Program-made: the position numbers and the translations under genes
Shown here: in pieces, positions 33,989-45,709 of the stretch
How the letters are laid out: each line of letters begins with the position of its first letter
Position numbering within the stretch: position 1 is the stretch's first letter
The notes under the pieces: model-generated
What the model saw: only the letters and a program-made list of their open reading frames with translations
Told to the model about the DNA's origin: nothing
The model's database searches: none
NCBI GenBank assembly: GCA_023078685.1
Contig: JALGAS010000004.1
Span: forward strand, 930,001-994,000
DNA length: 64,000 nucleotides
Origin: Neopestalotiopsis rosae
Taxonomy: Eukaryota > Ascomycota > Sordariomycetes > Amphisphaeriales > Sporocadaceae
Direction of reading: 5' to 3'

Positions 33989-35413
33989 GATGCCGACAAC
34001 CTCGATGATGAGATACCACGATCTGCATCACCTACCAGCAAGGAAGACGGGATAGACAACAGGCTGGATCCGCCTGCTTTGGATTACAACACCAATATCC
34101 AGTGGCACTGCACCGTCAGTCATGCTTTACGACGACCCGCCAGCGTACTGAACTGTACGCATCCGAAAAAGCGTCTGCAGAAGTCGTCACTACAACGAAT
34201 CGTGCCTTCCTGGGCCTGCCCAATGATTGACCCATACGCGTCGGATTAGTGCCAGCTATTCTTAGGCAGTCACCAGAAGTTATGCTTGAATAATGCCCTG
34301 GACGTGAGCAGCTGGCAATTGATGGATGAATGAAATAGTTCCTTCCAGTACTCATTCTCTGTGCAGGTCTCCTTCTCTACGTACATTCTGACATGACCCC
34401 CGCTGCTACCAGACCGACAGTCGGGAGCAATACGACCATCATCTGATCAGCCTCGTTTGCACTCTTTGGCCGACATCCCCTCACTCCATATTTGTGCACC
34501 GCAAGAACCTCAGGCACAATGATGACCGATGACTTGTAGCGACCCAGAATAATGGCATGGAGACTACCCAGACATCACGGCCACTAAAATGTCAGGACTT
34601 GCAGATGTTATCAATTTGTGATTCAAGTGTTTATCGTCTGGGCTTGCGAAAATGCGGGATCGCTGCCATTATATAATCCGTTTAAGCTTAGACAGCGGCA
34701 CGGAGACACCAACGGGACAAGAGCTCCGAAAGCCACTTTCACCTGATGACGGGAGTTCTCGTGTCATGAAGCTCTAATTGATAATTAGTAGATGGCAGAG
34801 GATGCTGTCTGGGAATTTCCACAAGCTCAAATAGTGATATGCTCTTGCTATGCAAATATATCGTCATGTTCGTGTTCGAGGATGCATCTGCTCATCAACT
34901 TTATAAGAGCTCACAGCAGCTGCGCGTAATAACGACCATGTCTGGTGCATGCAACAGGTTCTATTGATTTTTCTTTGCAATAATGTGATGTTTGGATACG
35001 CAATGAACCACCGAGTGCAGAAAGACATTACTTACATTGCATTTACATTCCTCATGTTATCTGGACCAGCCATCACATTGCAGGTGTCATCTCGTCTAGC
35101 GTGACCGGATCCCGATCGACGGACTTTGGGGCGAAGCCACGGGCCCTGCCGGGCGTCCCAACTTGCACCTAAAGATGCTGAACCTTCCCCCTGAGCTCCC
35201 AGATAAGGTAAGCGCCAAGGGTCTCTGCTCACCTGCGGATCCCCTATTCTCGGATCTTGAAGCACGGTTCTCAACCCCGAAAAAAAGCTACGATGATCTC
35301 CTAGATTTCCTTGATTCTCTTTGCGCCTCTTCGTAACGCCATACGCGATCCTCTCGCCATTTGAGCTTCTTTTGCATTTTCTCTGCTGGCTTCGGCCACA
35401 TGCCGCCAGCTAC
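33989..35413. other. 1.4-kb intergenic region
   Basis: No gene or repeat supported. Readings around 34116-34355 and 35032-35274 (minus) show no family traits. Confidence 0.4.
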
Positions 35414-37132
35414 ATGTCCCCCGCGGCTTTTCTTCGCAATGCCTTGCGCCTGCTCGTCCCCTTTGCTGTAATCATCACCACCTACCTGTACCTCTACCCG
35501 GTCTTTTTGGGCTGCGCGTTCCCACTTCCCGACTCGCAGCCAGCAACAGCCGCTTTCCACTCGACCCTTCAGCAGCACATTGGGGATGCCGAGCTGAGCA
35601 TTGCGCCGTTTCGTCTCCTCGCGCTGGGCGATCCCCAGCTCGAGGGTGACACGTCGCTCCCGGACACGTACCGCGTCCCCTTCAACCACCTCAAGAGCTT
35701 CGCGTTGAACGTGGCTTTCCAAACGTCGCACACCTCCCTTCGAGAACGCATACGGCAATCGCTGCACGACTTAGTGGATTTGTACCTCGAGGATATCCCA
35801 GACGCCCTCGAGTCGATACGGAAACGCATCGATCTGTTTGGCAACGACTTTTACCTTGCCCACATTTACAGAACGCTCAAATGGTGGACCAAGCCGTCAC
35901 ACGTCACGGTGCTTGGAGATCTCTTGGGCAGCCAGTGGATCGGCGACGAAGAGTTTGAGAAGCGCAGCTGGAGATACTGGAACAGAGCATTCGCTGGGGG
36001 TGAACGAGTGCCTGACGAGGTCGCTGTGCACCCGGCCGAGGAATACGCGTTGTCCGGCTACCTTGGTAACGAAGGAAGCAATGGAACAGTATGGCGCAAC
36101 CGAATCATCAACATTGCTGGAAACCACGACGTAGGGTACGCAGGCGATATGACTATTGAACGACTCGAACGATTCGAGCGGGCCTTTGGCAAGGCTGCCT
36201 ACGAGTTGCGCTTCGAGCTCCCTATCACCAATGCGACTGTAAACGCGACCATCATGGATACGGAGAAGAACCCCGATTCGAACCGATTGACGCCCGAAAT
36301 CAGAATCGTTGTTATCAACAATATGAATCTGGACACGCCGGCAATCACTCCAGAGCTCCAAGATCATACCTATACCTTTGTCAATGATGTGATCAACACC
36401 GCAGCCGCCGTCGAATATCAAGGCCATTTCACTTTGGTCCTGACACATATCCCCATGTACAAACCAGAAGGCGTTTGTGTCGATGCGCCATTCTTTGACT
36501 TCCACTCTTCCGAGGAGGGAGGCGGTGTCAAGGAGCAATACCAACTCTCTGCGGATGCTTCCAAGGGCTTTCTCGAGGGTATCTACGGTATTCACAAGGA
36601 CATCAACGCGCCAGGTAGCGGCAAGGGCCGTCATGGTCTGGTCATGAACGGCCACGATCACGAAGGTTGTGATATCTACCACTTTATCAACCAGACGGCC
36701 GGGGAGAGTTTGGATGACCGCAACTGGGAGGTTGTCAGGTGGCGCGAGGCTCAACAAAAGGCTATTCTCGGAAAGGTTGGACACCCTGGACTCCGGGAAG
36801 TCACTGTGCGCGCCATGATGGGTGGGTACGGCGGAAACGCCGGTCTTCTCAGCGCTTGGTTCGATGAGGAGACCTGGGAGTGGAAGTATGAGTTTGTCAA
36901 CTGTGCGCTTGGAAAGCAGTACTTGTGGTGGTTTGTGCACATCTTTGACATCATTCTCGTCATCGTGATCTTGGTATATCCCATTTTCACATCTCTGGTC
37001 GCTGCCGGGGTTGTCAACGACGTGTGGCCAGATTTTATCGCGTCGCGCATCGGACATTTTAAGGAGGCTGAGAAACCGGAGGCCACCAAAAGCATCAAAG
37101 TTGGAAATGGCGAAACAAAAACGGCATCATAG
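35414..37132 (+). CDS. ER metallophosphoesterase, Ted1/Cdc1-like (GPI-anchor remodelling)
   Basis: An intronless gene of 572 residues; the first in-frame ATG is 35414, and the codons before it lack one. An N-terminal helix (LLVPFAVIITTYLYLYPVF) and a C-terminal helix (DIILVIVILVYPIFTSLV) flank the lumenal metallophosphoesterase domain. Metal-binding motifs are visible as LALGDPQLEG, TVLGDLLGS, IAGNHDVGY, LTHIPMY and NGHDHEGCDIYHF; the last form is characteristic of the Ted1/Cdc1/PGAP5 group. These Mn-dependent enzymes remove ethanolamine phosphate from GPI glycans in the ER, aiding export of GPI proteins. Several NAT/NGT sequons fit a lumenal location. Yeast Ted1 is about 473 residues, so this copy is longer. 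Ted1 versus Cdc1 is not resolved. Confidence 0.88.
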   Translation: MSPAAFLRNALRLLVPFAVIITTYLYLYPVFLGCAFPLPDSQPATAAFHSTLQQHIGDAELSIAPFRLLALGDPQLEGDTSLPDTYRVPFNHLKSFALNVAFQTSHTSLRERIRQSLHDLVDLYLEDIPDALESIRKRIDLFGNDFYLAHIYRTLKWWTKPSHVTVLGDLLGSQWIGDEEFEKRSWRYWNRAFAGGERVPDEVAVHPAEEYALSGYLGNEGSNGTVWRNRIINIAGNHDVGYAGDMTIERLERFERAFGKAAYELRFELPITNATVNATIMDTEKNPDSNRLTPEIRIVVINNMNLDTPAITPELQDHTYTFVNDVINTAAAVEYQGHFTLVLTHIPMYKPEGVCVDAPFFDFHSSEEGGGVKEQYQLSADASKGFLEGIYGIHKDINAPGSGKGRHGLVMNGHDHEGCDIYHFINQTAGESLDDRNWEVVRWREAQQKAILGKVGHPGLREVTVRAMMGGYGGNAGLLSAWFDEETWEWKYEFVNCALGKQYLWWFVHIFDIILVIVILVYPIFTSLVAAGVVNDVWPDFIASRIGHFKEAEKPEATKSIKVGNGETKTAS

Positions 37133-38238
37133 AAATGGGAGTCCTTTGGATATGTCAGGATATGGCAGCTTCATTAGCCATGCATGGGCTCTGGCGTTGG
37201 TATGTATTTTCTTGAAACTATGGCATTCGAATTTGGGAAGCGCCAACTGTATGAAACAAAATTGCATGTACAGCATATAATCATCAAACTCAATAGATGT
37301 CCAATAATGTCAGCAACGACTGTTATTTTGACGAAAGCAGCTTCAAGACTGATAATGTTTGGCACGACTGACTTTGCAACATCAGGTGCTCTCGAAGCTT
37401 CCGATGCTTGAATGGAAGTCAAAGGTAGCAATTTAGACTCGTTACAGCTCGAAAGGGATGATTGGCTCACCCTTTGGATCAGCAGCTGATGGACATGAAT
37501 GCACGACCGTTGGGCCGGATCAGATGCCAAGATCGTGGCCATCTGTTTGGCAAATCAGCATTCAGCCATGCAAAGATGGGCTGACTCAAAAGGATACCTG
37601 CTGTAAAATGCCTATTGGTGGTAAAAGTAGGCAAAATCTTGGCTCTATAGTCTGTGGAGGATTTATTGAAATCCTCTTGGGCTTTTCTTGGCCAGTCTGG
37701 CCAAGCACTTCTCCCGTCCGGCTGGGCGGACGATCGTTGGTCTGAGGTATTTTATCTTGCCAAGCAGATCAGACTCGCACGCTGCATGAACTATCTGCAG
37801 TCCCAAGACTTTAGAGACTCTGAGTCCATCTATATCGGTCTCGTATCTCTTTCGCTTTTGTCTAAGACAGCCACCTATGCGGCTCCTGTCTTGACGATAC
37901 ATTTACTATCGCCTGCTAAGCTTTTCCTCCAACGAGCCTGAATAACCTTAAAGCTGCCTCCATGGGCAGACCCGTTCGCGTTGGTGATACTGCATTATTA
38001 TACGGATTCGGTTGTCCACGATGATATTAACGTTCGAAACAACTTATTCAGGGTGAATCATGATTAAAGCGTTTGCAGATGGCTTGTCTAAGAAATCTAT
38101 ATAGCTTGCATTGGAGTGATTGATCCCTTACGATGAAGTTTCATCTCGAGGGGAAAGAAAGCAATATTCTCGTTCATCATCAGCCTCCTAGAATACTTAC
38201 CTGTTTGACAAAATACGATAATAATAATATTTGGAAAA
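37133..38238. other. 1.1-kb intergenic region
   Basis: Nothing supported; overlapping short readings on both strands lack features. Confidence 0.4.
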
Positions 38239-38862
38239 ATGTCTTTTATGCTCTTCAACGACAACTTGTGTGGGCATCCCTTCTCAAACAGTTTTGTAGC
38301 GCCAAGCCTCAATCAATGTTGGAGGACGACCTGGGGCGGAAGATCTCTCTATATCGCCAACCTACCCGCGTGCGAAAATGGCGGCACACCCATGCTCTGG
38401 GTCGCGGCGCCCGGAGGATGTTGGACAAACTGGCAAGGTAAAGGCGGTGGCGAGGAAGGCGCGCAAGGTCAGCAAGGTGGTGAGCCAGCAAAAGGAGACG
38501 ACGGCTGGAAGGAGGAGGAAGCACCAGAGCCGGGCGCCGTCGCCGTACCCAACAGCAACAACAACAACGACTACCACAACAATAAGAGACAAAATATGCC
38601 GGGCATGTGCCTGTCGTCGGCGCAGCAGGACGCCAACAGCATGTACTGGTACAGCTTCAGCGACACGGCCGTCTGCCACACGCTGCCGTGCCAGCAGGCG
38701 ATCCAGTACACCAAGTTCGTCTGCTCGGGCGCGGCCAACGTCGTGCCCACGTCGGACTCGAGTCCCCCGGCCATCTTCGCCATGAAGACGCCGATTGTCA
38801 TGCTCTTTGTGCTGCAGGTGGTGCTCGTGGTCCTTACGGTTATACACAATGCTCTAGGTTAG
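38239..38862 (+). CDS. Cysteine-containing, Gly/Asn-rich protein with C-terminal membrane anchor
   Basis: A single frame from ATG 38239 to 38862 gives 207 residues. An N-terminal cysteine segment (NQCWRTTWGGRSLYIANLP, then CENGGTPMLWVAAPGGCW) is followed by a low-complexity linker rich in Gly, Glu and Gln and an asparagine run (NSNNNNDYHNN). A second cysteine segment (MCLSSAQQDANSMYWYSFSD, then VCHTLPCQQ, KFVCSG) precedes a C-terminal hydrophobic helix (TPIVMLFVLQVVLVVLTVI), so the protein is tail-anchored or GPI-processed. No signal peptide is seen at this ATG; a short upstream exon could supply one. The frame is preserved through the biased linker, which supports coding. Function unknown. 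Confidence 0.55.
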   Translation: MSFMLFNDNLCGHPFSNSFVAPSLNQCWRTTWGGRSLYIANLPACENGGTPMLWVAAPGGCWTNWQGKGGGEEGAQGQQGGEPAKGDDGWKEEEAPEPGAVAVPNSNNNNDYHNNKRQNMPGMCLSSAQQDANSMYWYSFSDTAVCHTLPCQQAIQYTKFVCSGAANVVPTSDSSPPAIFAMKTPIVMLFVLQVVLVVLTVIHNALG

Positions 38863-40973
38863 AGGTTTGAACACTCACCTCCACCTCGAAAAAAAAATGT
38901 TGGAAAGCAGTGGTGGGGCCAATAATGGAAGATGATGTTTCTGGGCAATAAAAGAGCGAAGCGAAGCAAAGTGTCATGTTTTTGGGGCGAAATGCAGTAC
39001 GGAATGATACCTATTACAGTCATAATATACAATACCCGGCTAGATGGATCATCCTTTCAAATCCGCCACCACTGATTCGATACGTGTGACCGTTTCCCAT
39101 GATATGATGATCATGATCTGTTTCGGAAGACTGTGGTGCGTAATGGATATACTCTCGAATTCTGTCTCCAAGCCAAAGGAGTAGATCAAAGCTCCAGGCG
39201 CAAGTCGGAAGCGAGCGGGGAGTTGTCTCTTGCACCATAGTAACGCATCAAACATTGCTGTATGTCAGATTGAGATATATGACATCGTTGACATCGGCAT
39301 CGTCAAGAGACGGCACGAGTCGTCCCTTCAAAGTTGCTACATTCTTCGGGCCTTGCCAAGCGGCTCTCTCGGACTTTGCATATGAATTTCTTCTTTGCCG
39401 AATATAAAAGGACGACCGGCAGTGATGGACGTCTCCACAGCGCAGTCTACTGTGTATGCGTGCCCCAAATCTCCAAACTCAATCTGCATACTGGCTTGCC
39501 AATCAGTGAGGAGAGTGCTAAATACGCGGCCCCCGCCGGGTAGGAAGTGGAGGTGCGAGTGGCCCAAGGTCCAAGGATTTCCCTTCCCCCCATTTCCCCG
39601 CATTGAGCCTAAAGACAGACTCAATCTCCGTCGGCGACACCAGTGCCCATGAACAGATGAACAGCTCACTCGTTCTTGGCTAATATCAGAACCCAGATTG
39701 CAATCCTAGGTAGGAAGGGAGTCTTCCTAGCAACCAATCATCTTTCCCTTGTCGAACTCGTCTATTCTGCGTACAAGCAGCCTATGGTTTTTTCTCACTC
39801 TCATTTGGCTCGCGAAACATAACGCATGATATTATTATACTGACCGTTCTCTCACATGTGCAGCCAGGGTGTGGCAAGCAGACTGCATATGTCCGGGGAT
39901 GTGCAAGTCAGGGTCCAGTCACAACTGAAAGATCCCTTCCCTCGACGCGTGTTTGTGCCATGTAGGAATTTCAAGTAATATGCATACCCACGGATGAGCA
40001 TTGTCGCGACTGAAAAAAAAGGCCTCGTATGCCATGTTCGTTGTAGTACGTCCCAAAATCGTTATGCTCGACATGTCATACAATCAATGTTTCGTACGGC
40101 TTTGGGTTTGATAGTTTCACCCCCTTGGCTTCGGGCTATTCTTCTCGGCATCTGTGACATATGATGGACAGATGATTGCCTGTTTCTCGTAAGCTGGTGA
40201 CTGGGTGCTTCGTTTAACAGCTTTGTAGGCTTGGCGCTAATCCCCAGAAAACGGCGATGCTAGCGTCAGCTTTGCTTGCCCATGGGGTTTACGGGACTTG
40301 ATAGGGGAGACAAGGGGCAGCATGGAGAGAAAGAACCCACGCGGGAAGATGGGCCGAGGTGATTCCCTTGGCCCTGAAGGAACCCAATGAGACCCTGCAA
40401 CTTCACTGAAGCGAAGCAACCCCTTGCTGAGACGGCTATATACTGTGTACAATGGGCTTCACGCCGGGGACAAGGCCAGGTCAAGCCGGGCCATCTAGTT
40501 GGTGGGAAATGCAGATCACGCAACTTTCCACCTGTCTGGAGCTCTGATTCCGCCAAGAAGAGGCTTGAAGTTGCTCACCACTGTCATTCAACCGTCCAGA
40601 AAGCTCTGCTCACCTCTCGAGCTGTCTCCCTCTCTCCAACCAACCACCCTAGGAAGTACTATGCCGCATGGCCGCGCCAATTTATTGGGACCATGTGTTG
40701 CAACCCATGGAAACACCCATGAGCCACTACACCTCCACCTGCAGATCTTGGAGGGTTGCTTCCTGGCTGTCGGGCGTGCGACTCTCTCATAAGAAAAGGA
40801 CCAATCTCACGAATTTTGGTCAGTCTCATGTTTTGCCTTCTCGCGCCTTTTTGGGAGATTCTTCGAAATTTCGCAGGAGAACCTAGCAAACAAACCAGGC
40901 CAGGTTTGCAACGTGCTGGGCAGCAGCAGACAAGCGAGAATACAGAGGGATCTGACCATTTTACACGCCCACC
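38863..40973. other. 2.1-kb intergenic region upstream of the transporter
   Basis: No gene supported. It includes poly-A runs near 38889 and 40012 and CCGGGG near 40464. Probably a long regulatory region. Confidence 0.4.
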
Positions 40974-42884
40974 ATGGCTTCCCTTCTCAAGTATATCGTC
41001 AAGAATGACGCGATGCAAACTGACCCTCATGAGGTCTACAACTGGAGGGTCTACTTGTTGGCAGGATCGGTGAGTCTTGGAATCTCTCCATAACTATCGA
41101 CGCGATTAGACAATACTGACAAAGCGCGAATTAGGCATGTTTTGGTGCCATGTCTTTCGGATGGGACAGTGGTGTGATTGGAGGTGTTATTGAAATGGCG
41201 CCGTTCCAAAAGTATGTCAAAGCTCTGATGATTACGCCGAGTTCGGGTTCAAAATGCTAATCAAGTCTGGGTACACAGTGACTACGGCTTCGTTCAAGAC
41301 GGCAAAATCGACTCTGTTGCGGTTGCTAATCTGAAGGGCAATATCGTGTCGGTCCTTCAAGCTGGATGCTTCTTTGGAGCTCTGGCCGGTTTCCCCATTC
41401 CTGATATAATCGGCCGCAAGTGGTCTCTCATCTGGTCTTCAGTATGCATCATGCTCGGAGTTATCATGCAGGCTGCTGCTTCGGGACACATTGAGGCCAT
41501 GTACATTGGTCGTCTGCTCTCTGGTGAGTGACTATCCATGAGTTGAACCATCCAATCGCCTTTGATTTATCTCTAATCCACATCTGCAGGTTTTGGTGTC
41601 GGTTGTGCCAGTGTCGTCAATCCCATCTACGTCTCCGAGAACGCACCTCGAGCTATCCGTGGCTTGTTGACTGGTCTTTATCAACTCTTTATTGTCACTG
41701 GTGGTATGCTTGCCTTTTGGATCAACTATGGCGCAAGTTTGAACGAAAAGGGCAAAGTCATGTACATTGTCCCCCTCGCCGTCCAAGCTATCCCGGCCAT
41801 CCTACTGTTCTCTCTCATGATCATGAGCAACGAATCGCCTCGATACCTGGCAAGAAAGGACAAGTGGGAGGAGGCGCGCCGAGTTCTGACCAGAGTGCGA
41901 CAACTGCCCGAAGGACACCCATACCTCGAGGATGAGATCTCGGAAATCTCAGAGCAGCTCAACTACGAAAGACAGCTCATTGGTGATGCCACCACATGGA
42001 CCCTGCTGAAGGAGATGTTCACGATCCCTACGAACCGCAAGCGAGCGATTCTCAGTATCTTCCTCATGATCTGGCAACAAATGACGGGAACCAACGCCAT
42101 CAACACCTACGCTCCCACCATCTTCTCCCAACTCGGCGTTAGCGGTACCTCGAACCAGCTCTTCAGCACGGGAATCTACGGAATTGTCAAGGTGGTGTCT
42201 TGCACAATCTTCCTGCTCTTCATGGCCGACTCCCTCGGACGTCGACGATCCCTGCTCGTCTCCTCCGTGGGGCAGTCCATTTGCATGTTCTACATTGGTC
42301 TGTACGTGAGAATCTCGCCACCAGCCAAGGATGCGCCCATTACTCCACAAGGATACGTCGCTCTGGTCTGCATCTTCATCTTTGCAGCCTTTTTCCAGTT
42401 CGGATGGGGACCTGCCTGCTGGATCTACGTTTCTGAGATTCCTACCCAGCGTCTCCGACCTCTTGTGAGTATTTCTTGTACCATTTGTGGCAACTAGCCG
42501 TATTTCTAACAGGAATGTAGAATGTCGCCCTGGCCGCTGCTACTCAATGGCTCTTCAACTTTGTCGTAGCCCGAGCTGTCCCCAATATGATTGTCACAGT
42601 CGGCAAGAACGGCTACGGTACCTATCTCATTTTTGGCAGTTTTGGTGTCATCATGTTCTTCTTTGTTTGGTTCCTCATCCCCGAGACAAAGGGTAAGTCT
42701 ATATCCTTGATCAGAAAATGGCTAGCAAGACGGATGGCTAATATGAACTGCAGGTGTCGCTCTCGAACAAATGGACGCCCTCTTTGGCGTCAGCGAGGAA
42801 GAGAAGCGCGCGCTGGCTGGTGATGCCGAAAAGGCCGCCGCTACGGCTATTGAGGTATCGCCAGATACTCACCGACACGGATAG
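40974..42884 (+). CDS. MFS sugar/quinate transporter (QutD/QA-Y-like)
   Basis: Six exons, 40974-41069, 41135-41211, 41279-41523, 41590-42464, 42521-42692 and 42754-42884, give 531 residues, near the 537 of Neurospora qa-y. Twelve membrane helices can be traced. Sugar-porter signatures are present: [10 protein letters not shown] in TM1, [11 protein letters not shown] after TM2, [32 protein letters not shown], the [15 protein letters not shown] loop, [17 protein letters not shown] in TM7 and [19 protein letters not shown] at the end. Proteins of this kind import quinate, inositol or hexoses by proton symport at the plasma membrane. Quinate is the nearest match by pattern, but the other qut/qa genes are not adjacent. 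The gene is intact; its long upstream region suggests inducible control. Confidence 0.88.
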
Positions 42885-43837
42885 ATCTATTGGAAGCGAT
42901 TCCGATGTCTGATTGGATTGTCCACGAGAATTCAATAAAAGAGTATTCGTGAAGGTGGTCGTTTATTTGTAATGAAGCGAATTTGCTTGAGATGGGAACA
43001 ATCATTGATAGCTTGTCCTGAAGTAGATCATTGAGATGCGCTTTGATCTTGAACTATAATTCTAAGTCTTCAGTGCAATAAAAATCGATGCCACGGCAAG
43101 CTTCCAAGCATGATTATCTTCGTCCTAAATTGTGCTTTATCCATACAAATTATGAGCAATTCGCAGACTCCACAATGAAGTCCTTACCCAGAATACGTGC
43201 AACTTGGCTGGCCGATGGCCACAATTGTTTTTCCGATCTAGAACTGGGCTTCGGAGTTTGGGGTTTGGGCTTGTTCCAAAGCCGACACAGCTTACGGATT
43301 TGGCACGTAGCACACAACCTTAGGAACCTTTTTGGACAGCACCACTGTAAAAGCGTTTAGACATCCTCTAAACGCCACCGACGACACGGCAGCCAGTCAG
43401 TAAATTCGACTTCCATCATGGCTACCCCACCAACCCCCCACTAGGAGTCAGCTGAGTTCGGCCCTACGAAAGCTGGGGTCAGTCTCCCCGTTCCTTTCAT
43501 CGGTTTGCCCCTCTATATCGGACCTAGGTGAGCTCGATTCGAGCTCTATAACCGACTGCACCGGCGGATGGGATGGGGCTTAGTAACGACTCCCGACAAT
43601 GTGGTTCTTTGGCTTTTCAAGAATGCGGTGATGTGGTTACGTTCCTGAGCTTAATCCGTGTAGAGCTGAGCTGCAAGTCTGCAACATGGTCGACATGCCA
43701 GTGAAGATAAATATCACGGGCACGGCAACCCAAACATGACCTGTTCAGAGTTATCTAACTATATGTTCTAAACTGCACAAGCTCTACCAATTACCTCCAA
43801 TCACCACGGATAGACCTCTAAATTGTTCAACTGGCCA
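42885..43837. other. Intergenic region and SDR promoter
   Basis: No gene. CTGGGG (CreA-like) lies near 43474 and a GAGCTCG-ATT-CGAGCTC palindrome at 43530-43546. Confidence 0.4.
43530..43546. repeat. 17-bp palindrome GAGCTCG/CGAGCTC upstream of SDR
   Basis: Two perfect 7-base arms around ATT, about 300 bp upstream of the SDR start. It could bind a dimeric regulator; no named site matches. Confidence 0.35.
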
Positions 43838-44689
43838 ATGAAATCTATTGTCTCTCACGTCAAGAACATTGTCCAGCACTCTACAACCTCTTCAGCCCCG
43901 GACACAGAAAACACTACTGGTTCCTCTTCCGTAATTACAGCCACAAACATGTCTCTGCAGGACAAGGTAGTCTTGATTACTGGCGCCTCCAAGGGCATCG
44001 GGGCAGCCATTGCGCAAAAGGCAGCCAGCCAAGGCGCCAAGGTCGTCATCAACTACTCGCGGGACAGCAGCCCGGCCGACGCCCTCGTCCAGGAGATTGG
44101 GGCGGACCGGGCCCTCGCCGTGCAGGCCGACGTGTCCAAGCTGACGGAGATTGACAAGCTGGTCGAGGCGGCCGTGGCGCGCTTCGGCCGCGTCGACGTG
44201 CTCGTCCCCAACGCCGGCATCATGCCACTGCAGCCCCTGGCCGCCCTCACCGAGGACATTTACACGCGCGTCTTTGACCTCAACGTTAAAGGCCCCCTGT
44301 TCCTCGCGCAAAAGGTGGCGCCGCACATGGGCCAGGGCGGGCGCATCGTCTTCATCTCGACCGGCATCACCCGCAGCAGCGCCGTCCCGCCTGCCTACGC
44401 CGTCTACGCCATGTCCAAGGGCGCCGTCGAGCAGATGACGCGCACGCTGGCCAAGGAGCTCGGCCCCAAGGGCATCACGGTCAACGCCGTGGCTCCCGGG
44501 CCCACGGCCACGGATCTCTTCATGACGGGCAAGCCCGAGGCCATGATCAATGGCATCAAGGCCGCGAGCCCCTTTAACCGCCTGGGCGACCCGGCCGAGA
44601 TTGCCAATGTCGTGACTTTTGTTGCGAGCCCGGAGAGTGCTTGGATATCGGGTCAGATTATTGGTGCCAACGGTGCTTCTTTTGTATAA
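43838..44689 (+). CDS. Short-chain dehydrogenase/reductase with N-terminal extension
   Basis: An intronless gene of 283 residues from the ATG at 43838. The SDR core starts near residue 38 (MSLQDKVVLITGAS) and would be a standard 246-residue SDR if the ATG at 43949 were used. Motifs: cofactor GASKGIG, structural NAG in LVPNAGIMPL, catalytic Ser in VFISTGITRSS, and YAMSK as the YxxxK pair; then PGPTATDLF. The residues after beta-2 (NYSRDSS) favour NADP(H). The first 37 residues are polar and could be a weak targeting peptide or untranslated. Classical SDRs of this type reduce small ketones or quinones; the substrate is unknown. GC content rises sharply inside the core compared with the flanks. 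Confidence 0.88.
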   Translation: MKSIVSHVKNIVQHSTTSSAPDTENTTGSSSVITATNMSLQDKVVLITGASKGIGAAIAQKAASQGAKVVINYSRDSSPADALVQEIGADRALAVQADVSKLTEIDKLVEAAVARFGRVDVLVPNAGIMPLQPLAALTEDIYTRVFDLNVKGPLFLAQKVAPHMGQGGRIVFISTGITRSSAVPPAYAVYAMSKGAVEQMTRTLAKELGPKGITVNAVAPGPTATDLFMTGKPEAMINGIKAASPFNRLGDPAEIANVVTFVASPESAWISGQIIGANGASFV

Positions 44690-45709
44690 ATTTGAGCAAG
44701 GATTAATACATATTCAAATGATAATTGTTTACTACACTGCTATCTGAGTTACTGTTATAAATCCACATTACATGATTGCCATGCATTCAGATGAACTTGC
44801 CAATTACAGTTAAGCTACTGAATATGCATACGTCGTATCGTGATCACAATCAACGTTGCAGAAGATCTTAGCAAAGCTTGATGCGAAGCTTCGGCCCGAG
44901 GCGGTCCGCATCATGAAAGCAGACTTATACTCCATAGTTGCGTCAAGGTGGATGCGCTCAAGTACATACCTATCCAGGTCACCGTGACCCAGGCACCGCA
45001 ATAAACGACGAATTGGTTTCTCGCGAGTCACGGTGGCATGCACATGTTGAAAGTCTCTTTTGCAGTCCAACATAAATAGAAAACATTTGAACATTGTGCA
45101 GCCCATCGATGCAATGCTTATAGCAATAAAGGCTTTCATGACTCTACAAGAAACAAGCAGCAAAGCTTCTGTCTTGGAGAATATTAAGCGATCATTTCTC
45201 CAACAACTCCAACTCTCCCAGCCACATTATTACCAGCAAGGCTGCACTTGCATCCTTGTCCCGTCATCACAGACGACTAGTACGAGGACAGGATCGACTA
45301 TAAGTCCTTCTAGAGACCAATTGACTCCGTGATGAGGAGCCGGGGAGATCATGCTATTCCAGTGCCATCCTGGTGGATTCTGCGGGGTTTTCGCGGGGTA
45401 GCTTCCGTGATGATCCCCGATTCCACACTGCTTGCTCACATCAAGCAAACAGTGCACTGCGAGGAAACTTTTGAACCGAAATGCTTATCCATCCTTACTC
45501 TTTCTTCTTTGACGCTGTGCTCGGATCGTCATTGCACATGGCCAAGCAGTTCGTGTGCATATGCGAGGCAAGAAATGTGAATACCTAAAATATGTATAAA
45601 GCGTAGGCCGCCGTCCGCCCGTGTCAGAAGTCTGCCCGTCTCTAGCCTCCTCGGTCTTTCTTACCACGGGGGACCTTGTCAACCAGCTTAAAAGCCCATC
45701 CAATCCATC
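44690..45709. other. Intergenic region and GH43 promoter
   Basis: No gene supported; the minus reading 44810-45163 has no recognisable domain. CreA-like sites are listed next. Confidence 0.4.
45340..45398 (+). promoter_or_regulatory. Cluster of three CreA-type SYGGRG sites
   Basis: CCGGGG (45340-45345), GCGGGG (45382-45387) and GCGGGG (45393-45398) lie 312-370 bp before the GH43 start. The last two are direct repeats 11 bp apart. CreA represses hydrolase genes on glucose through SYGGRG, and paired sites are the functional form. Confidence 0.45.

Noticed and set aside
35897..37057. 386-codon open frame antisense to the Ted1/Cdc1-like gene
   Set aside because: The plus strand encodes all metallophosphoesterase motifs in one frame; the minus reading has no recognisable domain.
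44810..45163. 117-codon minus-strand frame between the SDR and GH43 genes
   Set aside because: No recognisable domain, no plausible start context, and no splicing partner found.
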